The notes below the pieces were generated by a model. The model searched no databases and was not told the origin of the DNA. It was given only the letters and a program-made list of their open reading frames with translations. Shown piece after piece: positions 41,547 through 49,074 of a DNA stretch of 64,000 bases. Source of the DNA: Sphingobacteriaceae bacterium DW12. GTDB taxonomy: Bacteria; Bacteroidota; Bacteroidia; Sphingobacteriales; Sphingobacteriaceae. Each line of letters opens with the position of its first letter. The stretch's first letter is position 1. The position numbers were made by a program, and so were the translations under genes. The stretch is from NCBI GenBank assembly GCA_000783305.1, contig JROE01000006.1, positions 186,001-250,000 of the forward strand. The letters are read 5' to 3'.

Positions 41547-42161
41547 GTGAAACTTATTCGTAAAAATACTAACCATGCAGAACCCTTGAGCTTAAGAAAA
41601 GCCTTGGAAGACTGTCGCATGGCAAAGAGCGAACGAGGGAAGGCATGGGTGTACAAGAAATATTATGGCTATTTGATGGCCATTGTTATTCGATATGTTA
41701 AACATGAGATGGAAGCCGAGGAATTGGTGAATGAGTGTTTTGTGAAGGTGTTTTTAAAGATCGAATCTTTCAATGCAGATATTGAAGAGGATAGATTAGA
41801 GAAATCATTCCGTTCGTGGATAGCCCGAATCGCGGTCAATCAATCCATAGATTTTTTAAGAAGTAGAAAGCAAATGGCTATGCTGGATGATGTATCCGAG
41901 TTTGAGTTGGTCCCTCATGCGGTCTATAATCAATCTAACTTGGAGGTGCAGGATATCATGAGGCTGTTGGATGAGCTTCCAGATATCCAACGTACGATAT
42001 TCAATATGTATGAGGTGGAAGGGTTTTCACACGATGAAATTGCCACTCTACTTAATATACCGGATAGTACATCCCGGACATATCTGACACGAGCGAAGCA
42101 GAAATTAAGAAAATTATACGTAGAACAGTTTGAAGCTGATGCTACAAATCATAGAGGTTAA
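41547..42161 (+). CDS. ECF-type RNA polymerase sigma factor
   Basis: A 204-residue sigma factor. Region 2 is at about 30-105, with YLMAIVIRYVKHEMEAEELVNECFVKVFLKIESF and the DNA-melting helix SWIARIAVNQSIDFLRSRK. Region 4 is at about 135-190 (LPDIQRTIFNMYEVEGFSHDEIATLLNIPDSTSRTYLTRAKQKL). It starts with GTG at 41547; no ATG lies near. Unlike the sigma factors at 2162 and 18200 it has no FecR or SusC partner. It is followed after 5 bases by a gene encoding an anti-sigma-like N-terminus joined to a beta-barrel-like domain, which is the likely regulator. Target genes unknown. Confidence 0.92.
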   Translation: MKLIRKNTNHAEPLSLRKALEDCRMAKSERGKAWVYKKYYGYLMAIVIRYVKHEMEAEELVNECFVKVFLKIESFNADIEEDRLEKSFRSWIARIAVNQSIDFLRSRKQMAMLDDVSEFELVPHAVYNQSNLEVQDIMRLLDELPDIQRTIFNMYEVEGFSHDEIATLLNIPDSTSRTYLTRAKQKLRKLYVEQFEADATNHRG

Positions 42162-42166
42162 GTAAA

Positions 42167-43498
42167 ATGGCAACAGGAAATAATAAGGAGTTAATCGACG
42201 ACATAGCAAGTAAGCTACGCGATAACGAATTGCCGTATCGAGAAGGGGCTTGGGAACGTTTTTCTGCTTTGGAGAATAGCAGGAAGAGACGTGTCCTTTG
42301 GCCTTATTGGAGTGCCGCAGCCGTGCTTTTGGCAGTAGGTGCCTCCTATCTGACTGTCAGGAATAATGCTACTGTGGAGCATCCGCAAGTAGCAAAATTG
42401 AATACTGTAGTCGAAAAACCTGCTATCATATTTCCTGATTCAGCCGCTATTGCTGCTGTAGAATCCAATTTGGGAGCGGATAAGGGCGCTGCGTCGCCGA
42501 CGACTACCGAGAGACGGCCTACTCAGTCATTATTGATTGAAAATACGGGTCATGAAGCGCAAATATTGGCTTATAGCCCAGCTCATTCACTTCAAGAGCG
42601 TGCTACGCCTGTAGTTGATTTGGGAGAGCTTATAAGCTTGGGGGTGAAGCAGACGCAAGGAAAAGTGAGTCCTTCGCTGTCTCCAGCGATTGGGGATTTG
42701 ACAGCGTATCCGATGCTGTCGAATATCAAAAATGAGGAACCTGATCAAAAATTGACAATATCTACTCTTGGTGCCCTAGAGCGCAGCCATACCTTAGGAT
42801 TGGCCAATAATCCAGTTAATGGTCCGACAATGGGGCGTAAGTGGGAACTGGGCGCCTTTGTATCCCCTGCGAGTTCAAATGATGAAATGAGTATGGGGGG
42901 AGGACTTTCTGTCGCTTATAATTTGACCAAAAAATTAAGTGTGAGGTCGGGTGTGGCCCTTCAGAATTATCAAATGGCAATGGCTCTTAATCCCATCCAA
43001 AATGCTCCAGCCAGTATGGACGCTCCAGCGAAGGGGAATGCTTTTCTGACGGATGTAGTAGGTAATAGCGCGCGTATGAACCCTAATTTTACAGCTGTGT
43101 CTGGTTCGGTCTTGACGTTGGATATTCCTATAGAAATGAAATATAACTTCACAAGGACGTTTTATACATCAGTAGGGATGTCGATGGTGTCTGTATTGCA
43201 ACAGAGCAGGGTAAATCACTATGTGGAAAATATCAGCGCAAATACATTTAAGGAGGGCAGTTCTGCATCATCCAATACCGGAATACAAGCCGTCAATAGA
43301 ACTATAAAATCCGACCAAGAGAATGTGAATACAGATGGGTTCAATGGGTTTATAAATCTGTCCATTGGTCGAAAACTTCCATTGAAAAAATCATTCTCGA
43401 TATCCGTAGAGCCATTCTATAGGGTGCCACTTGGTCAATTCAGAAGTGCCGATGGCAATTATTCTAATGGAGGGGTAAAGGTGATCACCAATTTTTAA
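42167..43498 (+). CDS. Membrane protein with anti-sigma-like N-terminus and outer-membrane beta-barrel-like C-terminus
   Basis: A 443-residue protein. Residues 1-45 are cytoplasmic in type and resemble the short helical sigma-binding regions of anti-sigma factors (DDIASKLRDNELPYREGAWERFSALE). A single transmembrane helix at about 46-62 (WPYWSAAAVLLAVGASYLTV) follows. Residues about 65-215 are a low-complexity linker, probably periplasmic. Residues about 220-443 have amphipathic strands typical of small outer-membrane barrels (WELGAFVSPASS, MSMGGGLSVAYNLTKKLSVRSGVALQNYQM, SFSISVEPFYRVPLG) and end in Phe. It is coupled to the sigma gene by a 5-base gap. The combination suggests one protein linking both membranes. 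Confidence 0.8.
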   Translation: MATGNNKELIDDIASKLRDNELPYREGAWERFSALENSRKRRVLWPYWSAAAVLLAVGASYLTVRNNATVEHPQVAKLNTVVEKPAIIFPDSAAIAAVESNLGADKGAASPTTTERRPTQSLLIENTGHEAQILAYSPAHSLQERATPVVDLGELISLGVKQTQGKVSPSLSPAIGDLTAYPMLSNIKNEEPDQKLTISTLGALERSHTLGLANNPVNGPTMGRKWELGAFVSPASSNDEMSMGGGLSVAYNLTKKLSVRSGVALQNYQMAMALNPIQNAPASMDAPAKGNAFLTDVVGNSARMNPNFTAVSGSVLTLDIPIEMKYNFTRTFYTSVGMSMVSVLQQSRVNHYVENISANTFKEGSSASSNTGIQAVNRTIKSDQENVNTDGFNGFINLSIGRKLPLKKSFSISVEPFYRVPLGQFRSADGNYSNGGVKVITNF

Positions 43499-43742
43499 TG
43501 TATTTAGAAGCATGGAGATAGTCCCACATCTTCTATTGGGACAGCTTTCAGATATTGCTATTTAAGTCCCTCAATAGCAGGTGATAAACACCTGTTATTC
43601 TAGTTGTCAAGTCTGTTGCGATTCGTCGCAAATCTTATTTTTGTTGTTAAGTCTTTCCATGCTTATATTTGTCTTCAATGCATACATGGACACGCTGATG
43701 GATAGCGTGTTGTAAACAATGTGTTTTATTTAGCTTTATAGC

Positions 43743-44804
43743 ATGGTAAATCAAAAAAATATCGAAAAATATATCCTGTCCATAATCCTCACTTTTAGTG
43801 CAGCGTATCTATTTGCTGAACAACCAAAGTTCGAGCTGAAAGTGCTCCAGATGAATATCTGGCAGGAGGGAACAATGGTTCCGGGTGGATTTGAAGCGAT
43901 AGGAAATGAGATTCTAGATAAGGATCCTGACATTGTGTTGTTTAGTGAGATCCGCAATTATAATAAAACAGATTTCATACAGCGTATTAGAGAATATTTG
44001 GCTTTCAAGGGAAATACTTATTATGGTGAGAGTAGCGGCGAGAGTTTGGATGTAGGGCTGATTTCCAAATATCCGATACAGACACAAGCACCCAATCCTG
44101 AAGAGGGGCACAACACCGGAAGTGTATTGAAGACAAAATTGTCCATTCAAGGGCAACGTTTTATTTTCTATTCGGCACATCTTGATTATACCAACTATGC
44201 CTGTTACCTTCCTCGTGGATATGATGGGGTGACCTGGAAGAAGATGTCTCATCCTATAGTGGACCATGAGGTTGTGTTGGCTGCAAATAAGCGCTCGAAA
44301 AGGGATGAAGCTATTCGAGATGTAATTGTGGATATGGAGAAAGAGGATAAGGGGCAAATCATCATTTTAGGAGGAGATTTTAATGAACCCTCACATTTAG
44401 ACTGGACCGTAGCTACCAAAGATTTGTTCGATCATGGCGGTGCTGTCATTCCTTGGCATTGTTCTGTGATGCTGCAGGAGGGAGGGTTGATGGACAGTTT
44501 TCGGGAATTTTACCCCAACCCTTTGACCCATCCCGGATTTACCTATCCGGCCTACAATAAAGATGTGGATATTGGGAAGTTGGCTTGGGCACCTGATGCT
44601 GATGATCGTGACCGTATAGATTATCTATATTATCTGCCACATAAGCGATTACAGTTAAAGGATATTCGAATTGTTGGGCCTATTGAAACCGTGGTTCGAG
44701 CCAAGATGCAAATAAAGGATAGTGAAGATCGATTTATATTGCCGAAGGCTGTATGGCCCACGGATCATAAAGCTCTTTTGGCTACATTTGTGGTCTATAA
44801 GTAG
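43743..44804 (+). CDS. Exported endonuclease/exonuclease/phosphatase-fold hydrolase
   Basis: A 353-residue protein with an N-terminal hydrophobic signal (about 8-25). The fold is that of the endonuclease/exonuclease/phosphatase superfamily: LQMNIWQEG near residue 36 (metal-binding Asn and Glu region), VLFSEIRNYN, the catalytic IILGGDFNEPSHLDW, DRDRIDYLYYLP and the terminal WPTDHKALLATFVVY histidine. This superfamily covers nucleases, sphingomyelinases and inositol-phosphate phosphatases; the exported location and the moderate length fit a phosphodiesterase or phospholipase-like enzyme better than DNA repair. It is monocistronic with a terminator just after. Substrate unknown. Confidence 0.9.
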   Translation: MVNQKNIEKYILSIILTFSAAYLFAEQPKFELKVLQMNIWQEGTMVPGGFEAIGNEILDKDPDIVLFSEIRNYNKTDFIQRIREYLAFKGNTYYGESSGESLDVGLISKYPIQTQAPNPEEGHNTGSVLKTKLSIQGQRFIFYSAHLDYTNYACYLPRGYDGVTWKKMSHPIVDHEVVLAANKRSKRDEAIRDVIVDMEKEDKGQIIILGGDFNEPSHLDWTVATKDLFDHGGAVIPWHCSVMLQEGGLMDSFREFYPNPLTHPGFTYPAYNKDVDIGKLAWAPDADDRDRIDYLYYLPHKRLQLKDIRIVGPIETVVRAKMQIKDSEDRFILPKAVWPTDHKALLATFVVYK

Positions 44805-44855
44805 ACAACCTGCACGTGTGCATTATGAGGACATTCGTTCGTCAATAGGGGGATA

Positions 44856-44893
44856 AAAAAAGAGCGGCTATAATAACAGTCGCTCTTTTTTTT
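44856..44893 (+). terminator. Bidirectional terminator between the EEP gene and the HAD gene
   Basis: AGAGCG (44861-44866) pairs with CGCTCT (44881-44886), flanked by an A run on the left and eight T residues on the right, so it can stop transcripts from both sides. The loop is 14 bases. Confidence 0.8.
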
Positions 44894-44899
44894 CATGGA

Positions 44900-45511
44900 T
44901 TAAAGATGATCTATTCTGACCCAAGCCATTCCTGCATTGATGGCTCCTTGTACTCCAGGGTCACCATCTTCTAAAACGATACAGTTTTCAGGGGCTACTC
45001 CGAGCTGTTGGGCCGCGAGTAAGAAAGGGTCTGGAGCGGGTTTGCCTTTTGGTGTATCGCCTGCGCAGACCAATGTCTCAAAACGTCCCGTTACATCAAT
45101 AACGCTTAAGGTGATGGTGAGGGTCGAGCGAGATCCCCCCGATACAATGCCTATTCGTTTGCGGCCTTGATTGGCTAGCAAATGGGCATGCACAAAATCT
45201 ACGGGTTTGGTCTCTTGGATAAATCGTTCTATAAAAATCGCAGATTTGCGTTTCGAGAATACATCGAAATCGAATGTCTTACCATAGCGGTCAGCAATTT
45301 CTTTGGCTACGGCTACCGTTGGCCAACCTGCTGTCTCATCAATCAAATCTGTGTCTAGATCGATCCCATATTCTGCCGCGGCAGCTTTATAAGAGAGTTT
45401 GTGCGCAAGCATATTGTCTGCTAACGTACCATCTACATCGTAAAGCAGGGCTTCATAGGAATGCGTAATATCTTGAAGTTTTTGGAATTTTTCCTGGGAT
45501 TTTGGAGACAT
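44900..45511 (-). CDS. HAD-superfamily hydrolase (beta-phosphoglucomutase-like subfamily)
   Basis: A 203-residue HAD hydrolase. Motif I is LLYDVDGTLADN, with the nucleophile Asp and the general acid Asp. A helical cap follows (about 35-105), motif II is IGIVSGGS, and motif III/IV is KGKPAPDPFLLAAQQLGVAPENCIVLEDGDPGVQGAINAGM. The layout is that of phosphatases acting on sugar phosphates (beta-phosphoglucomutase, glycolate phosphatase and similar). It starts 3 bases after the end of the proline dehydrogenase gene on the same strand and should be cotranscribed. Substrate not predictable. Confidence 0.92.
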   Translation of the reverse strand: MSPKSQEKFQKLQDITHSYEALLYDVDGTLADNMLAHKLSYKAAAAEYGIDLDTDLIDETAGWPTVAVAKEIADRYGKTFDFDVFSKRKSAIFIERFIQETKPVDFVHAHLLANQGRKRIGIVSGGSRSTLTITLSVIDVTGRFETLVCAGDTPKGKPAPDPFLLAAQQLGVAPENCIVLEDGDPGVQGAINAGMAWVRIDHL

Positions 45512-45514
45512 GTA

Positions 45515-46711
45515 TTATCGTTTAGCTTGTTTTCTTCTTTTCTTTTCCTTAATAATAAGGGAAAGCTCACGGCCTGTTTGTCCACCAACAGAGGTATTTT
45601 CCTGAGCTCTACGAAATAAATAAGGCATTACCGCTTTGACGGGGCCATAGGGCATATACTTTGCCACGTTGTATCCTTCCGCCGCAAGATTAAATGTCAA
45701 GTTATCGGACATTCCTAATAATTGAGCGAAGTATATATGTTGATTTTTATGATCGATACCTCGTTTGTTCATTTCTTCGGCCAATAACAGGCTGCTCTCT
45801 TCATTGTGTGTGCCGGCCATTAATCCAATGTGCTCGGTGTTATCTAGACAAAATAATAGTGCATCATTATAGTCGACGTCTGAGGCTTCTTTTGTAGGTT
45901 GTATAGGTGATGGATATCCTTTTTCTATGGCACGTTCCCTTTCGATTTCCATATAAGCTCCGCGGACCGTCTTTGCTCCTAAAAAGAATCCTTGGGTACG
46001 AGCATAGGCAAAATCGGCTTTCAGAGACGCTAATTTATCGTGACGATATAGTTGGTAGGTGTTGTACACAATAGGTTTTTCCTTATTGTAAAGCTCCATC
46101 ATCTCCCTCGCGATATCGTCGATTACATCTTGGATCCACGAATGCTCGGCATCTACTAGTACTTTGACGTCAGCCTCGTAGCATGCTTTGCATATACGAT
46201 TGGTACGGTCCCACATTTTTTGGTATTCTACCTGTTCAACGTCTGATAGTTCTTTTTTTGCATTTACCTTTTCAAAGAGTTCGAACCGTCCGAGTCCAGT
46301 CGGTTTGAATACTGAAAATGGAATATTAGGGTTGTTTTTTGCTGCGGCGACCGTTCTAAGAACTTCTTGGCAGGTGTAGTCAAATACAGCTTCTGTATCT
46401 TCGCCTTCTACCGAATAATCTAAGATAGTACCCACATTATTCTGGCCTAGGTGAGCAATGGCAGGAGCACAGCCCGCTATGGTCTCACCTCCACAGAATT
46501 GTTTGTAGATCGTGTTTCTGATGATGCCTTGGATAGGAAGGCCGATGTTGAGCGAAAAATTGGTGAGGGGTGTGCCAATTTTTATTAAAGTATTGCTGGC
46601 GACCATTTTGAATAGCCAATATGCACGTTCTAAATCTTTGTCGCTTTTACTTTTAAATGCTATTTCGGTATTGTCAAAGGACAATTTACCGGGGGCAGCT
46701 ATGTTTGACAT
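45515..46711 (-). CDS. Proline dehydrogenase (monofunctional)
   Basis: A 398-residue FAD-dependent proline dehydrogenase that oxidises proline to pyrroline-5-carboxylate. It has the family's TIM-barrel: KPTGLGRFELFEKVN, VKVLVDAEHSWIQDVIDD, YNTYQLYRHDKL, KTVRGAYMEIERERA (substrate and flavin contact), LMAGTHNEESS, and the C-terminal YLFRRAQENTSVGGQTGRELSLI, where the two arginines bind the proline carboxylate. It lacks the P5C dehydrogenase domain of PutA, as in other Bacteroidota. It leads an operon with the HAD hydrolase and is divergent from the S4/aroB unit. Its promoter carries the element shared with lysS. Confidence 0.96.
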   Translation of the reverse strand: MSNIAAPGKLSFDNTEIAFKSKSDKDLERAYWLFKMVASNTLIKIGTPLTNFSLNIGLPIQGIIRNTIYKQFCGGETIAGCAPAIAHLGQNNVGTILDYSVEGEDTEAVFDYTCQEVLRTVAAAKNNPNIPFSVFKPTGLGRFELFEKVNAKKELSDVEQVEYQKMWDRTNRICKACYEADVKVLVDAEHSWIQDVIDDIAREMMELYNKEKPIVYNTYQLYRHDKLASLKADFAYARTQGFFLGAKTVRGAYMEIERERAIEKGYPSPIQPTKEASDVDYNDALLFCLDNTEHIGLMAGTHNEESSLLLAEEMNKRGIDHKNQHIYFAQLLGMSDNLTFNLAAEGYNVAKYMPYGPVKAVMPYLFRRAQENTSVGGQTGRELSLIIKEKKRRKQAKR

Positions 46712-46733
46712 ATTTGTATTTTAAATAACGGCA

Positions 46734-46765
46734 CAAACTTAGATAAACTTGCTTTTATATGCAAG
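46734..46765 (-). promoter_or_regulatory. Proline dehydrogenase promoter within the element shared with lysS
   Basis: Read on the minus strand, CTTGC (46765-46761) and TAAGTTTG (46741-46734) are spaced like the lysS pair. CTTGC/GCAAG form an inverted repeat around ATATAAAA, more perfect than in the lysS copy. Confidence 0.7.
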
Positions 46766-46854
46766 TTTGGAGGGGGACATGGAGCAAGTTTGTTTATTTG
46801 GTAGGATGCTATATTCTTGTTGGAATGCAGTTTAATTTAAATTATTTTTGCGCT

Positions 46855-47061
46855 ATGCAGACGTTCAAATTAGAAGGAGAGTATATCCAAATGATTCAAT
46901 TGCTTAAAGTAATGAATTGGGTAGAGCATGGTGCGATGGCACAGATGGTCGTGACGGAGGGATATGTAAAATACAATGGTACCGTAGATTATCGCAAACG
47001 GCTAAAAGTGAAGGTAGGAGATGTGGTTGAATTTGATGGCCAACAGGTGAAAGTAGTTTAA
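46855..47061 (+). CDS. S4-domain RNA-binding protein (YbcJ-like)
   Basis: I start at the ATG at 46855 (MQTFKLEGEYIQMIQ), giving 68 residues; the longer frame to 46759 includes promoter sequence of the divergent gene. The protein is a single S4 RNA-binding domain of the YbcJ/YaaA type: IQMIQLLKVMNWVEHGAMAQMVVTEGYVKYNGTVDYRKRLKVKVGDVVEFDGQQVKV. Such small S4 proteins are thought to bind structured RNA, probably in ribosome-related processes. It lies 33 bases upstream of aroB on the same strand and is probably cotranscribed. Confidence 0.9.
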   Translation: MQTFKLEGEYIQMIQLLKVMNWVEHGAMAQMVVTEGYVKYNGTVDYRKRLKVKVGDVVEFDGQQVKVV

Positions 47062-47094
47062 AAATCCTTATCTTTAGCAGACAATCCATATAAC

Positions 47095-48162
47095 ATGCAA
47101 GTAATAAACAGTCTAGGTTATCAAGTGATATTTGATGATTCTTTGGTTTCATTGAAAACATTCTTAGCTGAACGCCAATATTCAAAAGTTCTGGTCTTGG
47201 TCGATAGGAATACAAATGACCACTGTCTGGGGGCACTTCAGGTGGTCTTTAATGATCTTGAGGACTATGATATCATTGAGGTAGACCCTGGTGAGGAAAA
47301 CAAAAACATCGATTTTTGTATCGGTGTATGGAAGACCATGTTAGATTTTGGTGCCGATAGGAAGAGTTTGATGATTAACTTAGGTGGTGGTGTCGTTACG
47401 GATATGGGTGGCTTCGCAGCTGCAACATTCAAGCGGGGGGTAGATTTCGTGCAGATACCAACGACATTGTTGAGTCAGGTCGATGCGTCGGTTGGAGGTA
47501 AGACCGGAATAGACTTGGACAACGTGAAAAATATTATCGGGACGTTTACCCAACCCCAAGCTGTATTTATCAATACACAATTTTTGAAAACATTGGATGA
47601 TAGACAGCTGACCTCGGGATTTGCGGAAGTAATTAAGCACGGATTGATATATGATAGAGATTTATATAACAATGTCAAGGAATTAAAAGTGCGTGATATA
47701 GCAGCTGATATTATCTTCCGTTCGGTGGAGATAAAGAATGAGGTAGTCTCGCAAGATCCAACTGAGAAGGGATTGCGTAAGATTCTTAACTTTGGACATA
47801 CTATAGGACACGCGATCGAGGGATACTCGCTTTTCAATGATAACAACCCATTACTACACGGTGAAGCAATCGCTGTCGGGATGATTTGCGAAGGATATCT
47901 TTCTCATAAATTGACGGGACTGCCTGAAGAAGAATTGAACGATCTGATAGCCACGTTCCGAGCATATTTTCCCGACTACCGCATTGCAATAGAAAACTAT
48001 GATGATTTTTTTACACTGATGAAGAATGACAAAAAGAATGTCGGTGATAAAATTGGTTTCGCACTGTTAAGCAGTATAGGTAAATGTGAGTACGATCAAT
48101 ACGTTGGTGAGGAACTGATTATTGAAAGCCTTGATTTCTATCGCGAGCTTATATCTAGGTGA
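47095..48162 (+). CDS. aroB: 3-dehydroquinate synthase
   Basis: A 355-residue enzyme for the second step of the shikimate pathway, converting 3-deoxy-arabino-heptulosonate 7-phosphate to 3-dehydroquinate with NAD and a divalent metal. The NAD-binding segment reads LGGGVVTDMGGFAAATFKRGVDFVQIPTTLLSQVDASVGGKTGIDLDNVKNIIGTF, the family signature. Metal ligands are in SGFAEVIKHGLIYD (Glu and downstream), KILNFGHTIGHAIE (His) and LLHGEAIAVGM (His). Length is typical. It follows the S4 protein gene on the same strand. Function is secure by signature and length. Confidence 0.98.
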   Translation: MQVINSLGYQVIFDDSLVSLKTFLAERQYSKVLVLVDRNTNDHCLGALQVVFNDLEDYDIIEVDPGEENKNIDFCIGVWKTMLDFGADRKSLMINLGGGVVTDMGGFAAATFKRGVDFVQIPTTLLSQVDASVGGKTGIDLDNVKNIIGTFTQPQAVFINTQFLKTLDDRQLTSGFAEVIKHGLIYDRDLYNNVKELKVRDIAADIIFRSVEIKNEVVSQDPTEKGLRKILNFGHTIGHAIEGYSLFNDNNPLLHGEAIAVGMICEGYLSHKLTGLPEEELNDLIATFRAYFPDYRIAIENYDDFFTLMKNDKKNVGDKIGFALLSSIGKCEYDQYVGEELIIESLDFYRELISR

Positions 48163-48342
48163 TATGATGCTCAAGTTGATAGTTTGGGTAGACGAGATAC
48201 CTGTTTGTTAGGTGGTGTTAGGGTTTTACCCCCGATATCCAGCAGATTATTGATCAACTGTTGATGCGTGAAGTAATTTGTATGCATATGAAATACGCTC
48301 CTGAGCCTTTCATATGACAGACAAAAATCAAATTATACACTT

Positions 48343-49071
48343 ATGAAAAGAACGGTCATTTTATTTGTTTTGGCAATGTTGCTGATTCATTTTTGTCCTG
48401 CTTATGCTCAACTGGCTAATAAGCGTGTGTTGATTTTCAGTAAGACCTCGGGATTCCGGCATAGTAGCATCGAGCATGGAACCGCGGTTTTGAAAAAAAT
48501 GTTTGAAGCGCAGGGAGTTCTTATCCAACATTCGGAAGATGCGGCCTTGTTTTCGGACGCGGGACTCTCTGAACTTGATGCCATCATATTCTTGAGTACA
48601 ACAGGGGATATTTTTAATGAATCGCAGAAAGCCGCATTTGAAAAATTCATTCGATCGGGAAAGGGGTTTGTAGGCATACATGCGGCCAGTGATACCGAAT
48701 ATAACTGGCCTTGGTATGGACAGATGGTGGGTGGTTATTTCGCTAGCCATCCAGCGGTACAGGAAGCTACTATCCACGTGGTGAATCGCAAACATCTATC
48801 TACCAAGCATCTTGAGTCCGATTGGAAACATAGAGATGAGTGGTATGATTTTAAAAATGTACAGCCAGATAATAAAGTATTGATGAAGTTGGACGAGAAG
48901 TCTTATAAAGGAGGGAAAATGGGTGATAATCATCCAATCGCTTGGTATAAGGAATTTGATGGCGGAAGAATATTCTATACGGGCTTGGGTCATACGGAAG
49001 AAGCTTATGACGATATCGATTTTCAAAAACACGTTTTAGGCGGATTGAAATATGTACTAGGTGGGAAATAA
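48343..49071 (+). CDS. Exported ThuA-domain protein
   Basis: A 242-residue protein with a signal peptide (MKRTVILFVLAMLLIHFCPAYAQ). The ThuA domain covers nearly all of the rest: RVLIFSKTSGFRHSSIEHGTAVL, ELDAIIFLSTTGDIFNESQKAAFEKFIRSGKGFVGIHAASDTEYNWPWYGQMVGGYFASHP, and GRIFYTGLGHTEEAYDD. ThuA has a glutamine-amidotransferase-like fold and was first tied to trehalose use in rhizobia; in Bacteroidota, exported ThuA proteins are frequent in sugar and glycan loci, and related proteins have been linked to keto-sugar chemistry. It is monocistronic, convergent with the TonB receptor gene 3 bases away. Role uncertain. Confidence 0.9.
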   Translation: MKRTVILFVLAMLLIHFCPAYAQLANKRVLIFSKTSGFRHSSIEHGTAVLKKMFEAQGVLIQHSEDAALFSDAGLSELDAIIFLSTTGDIFNESQKAAFEKFIRSGKGFVGIHAASDTEYNWPWYGQMVGGYFASHPAVQEATIHVVNRKHLSTKHLESDWKHRDEWYDFKNVQPDNKVLMKLDEKSYKGGKMGDNHPIAWYKEFDGGRIFYTGLGHTEEAYDDIDFQKHVLGGLKYVLGGK

Positions 49072-49074
49072 CTT

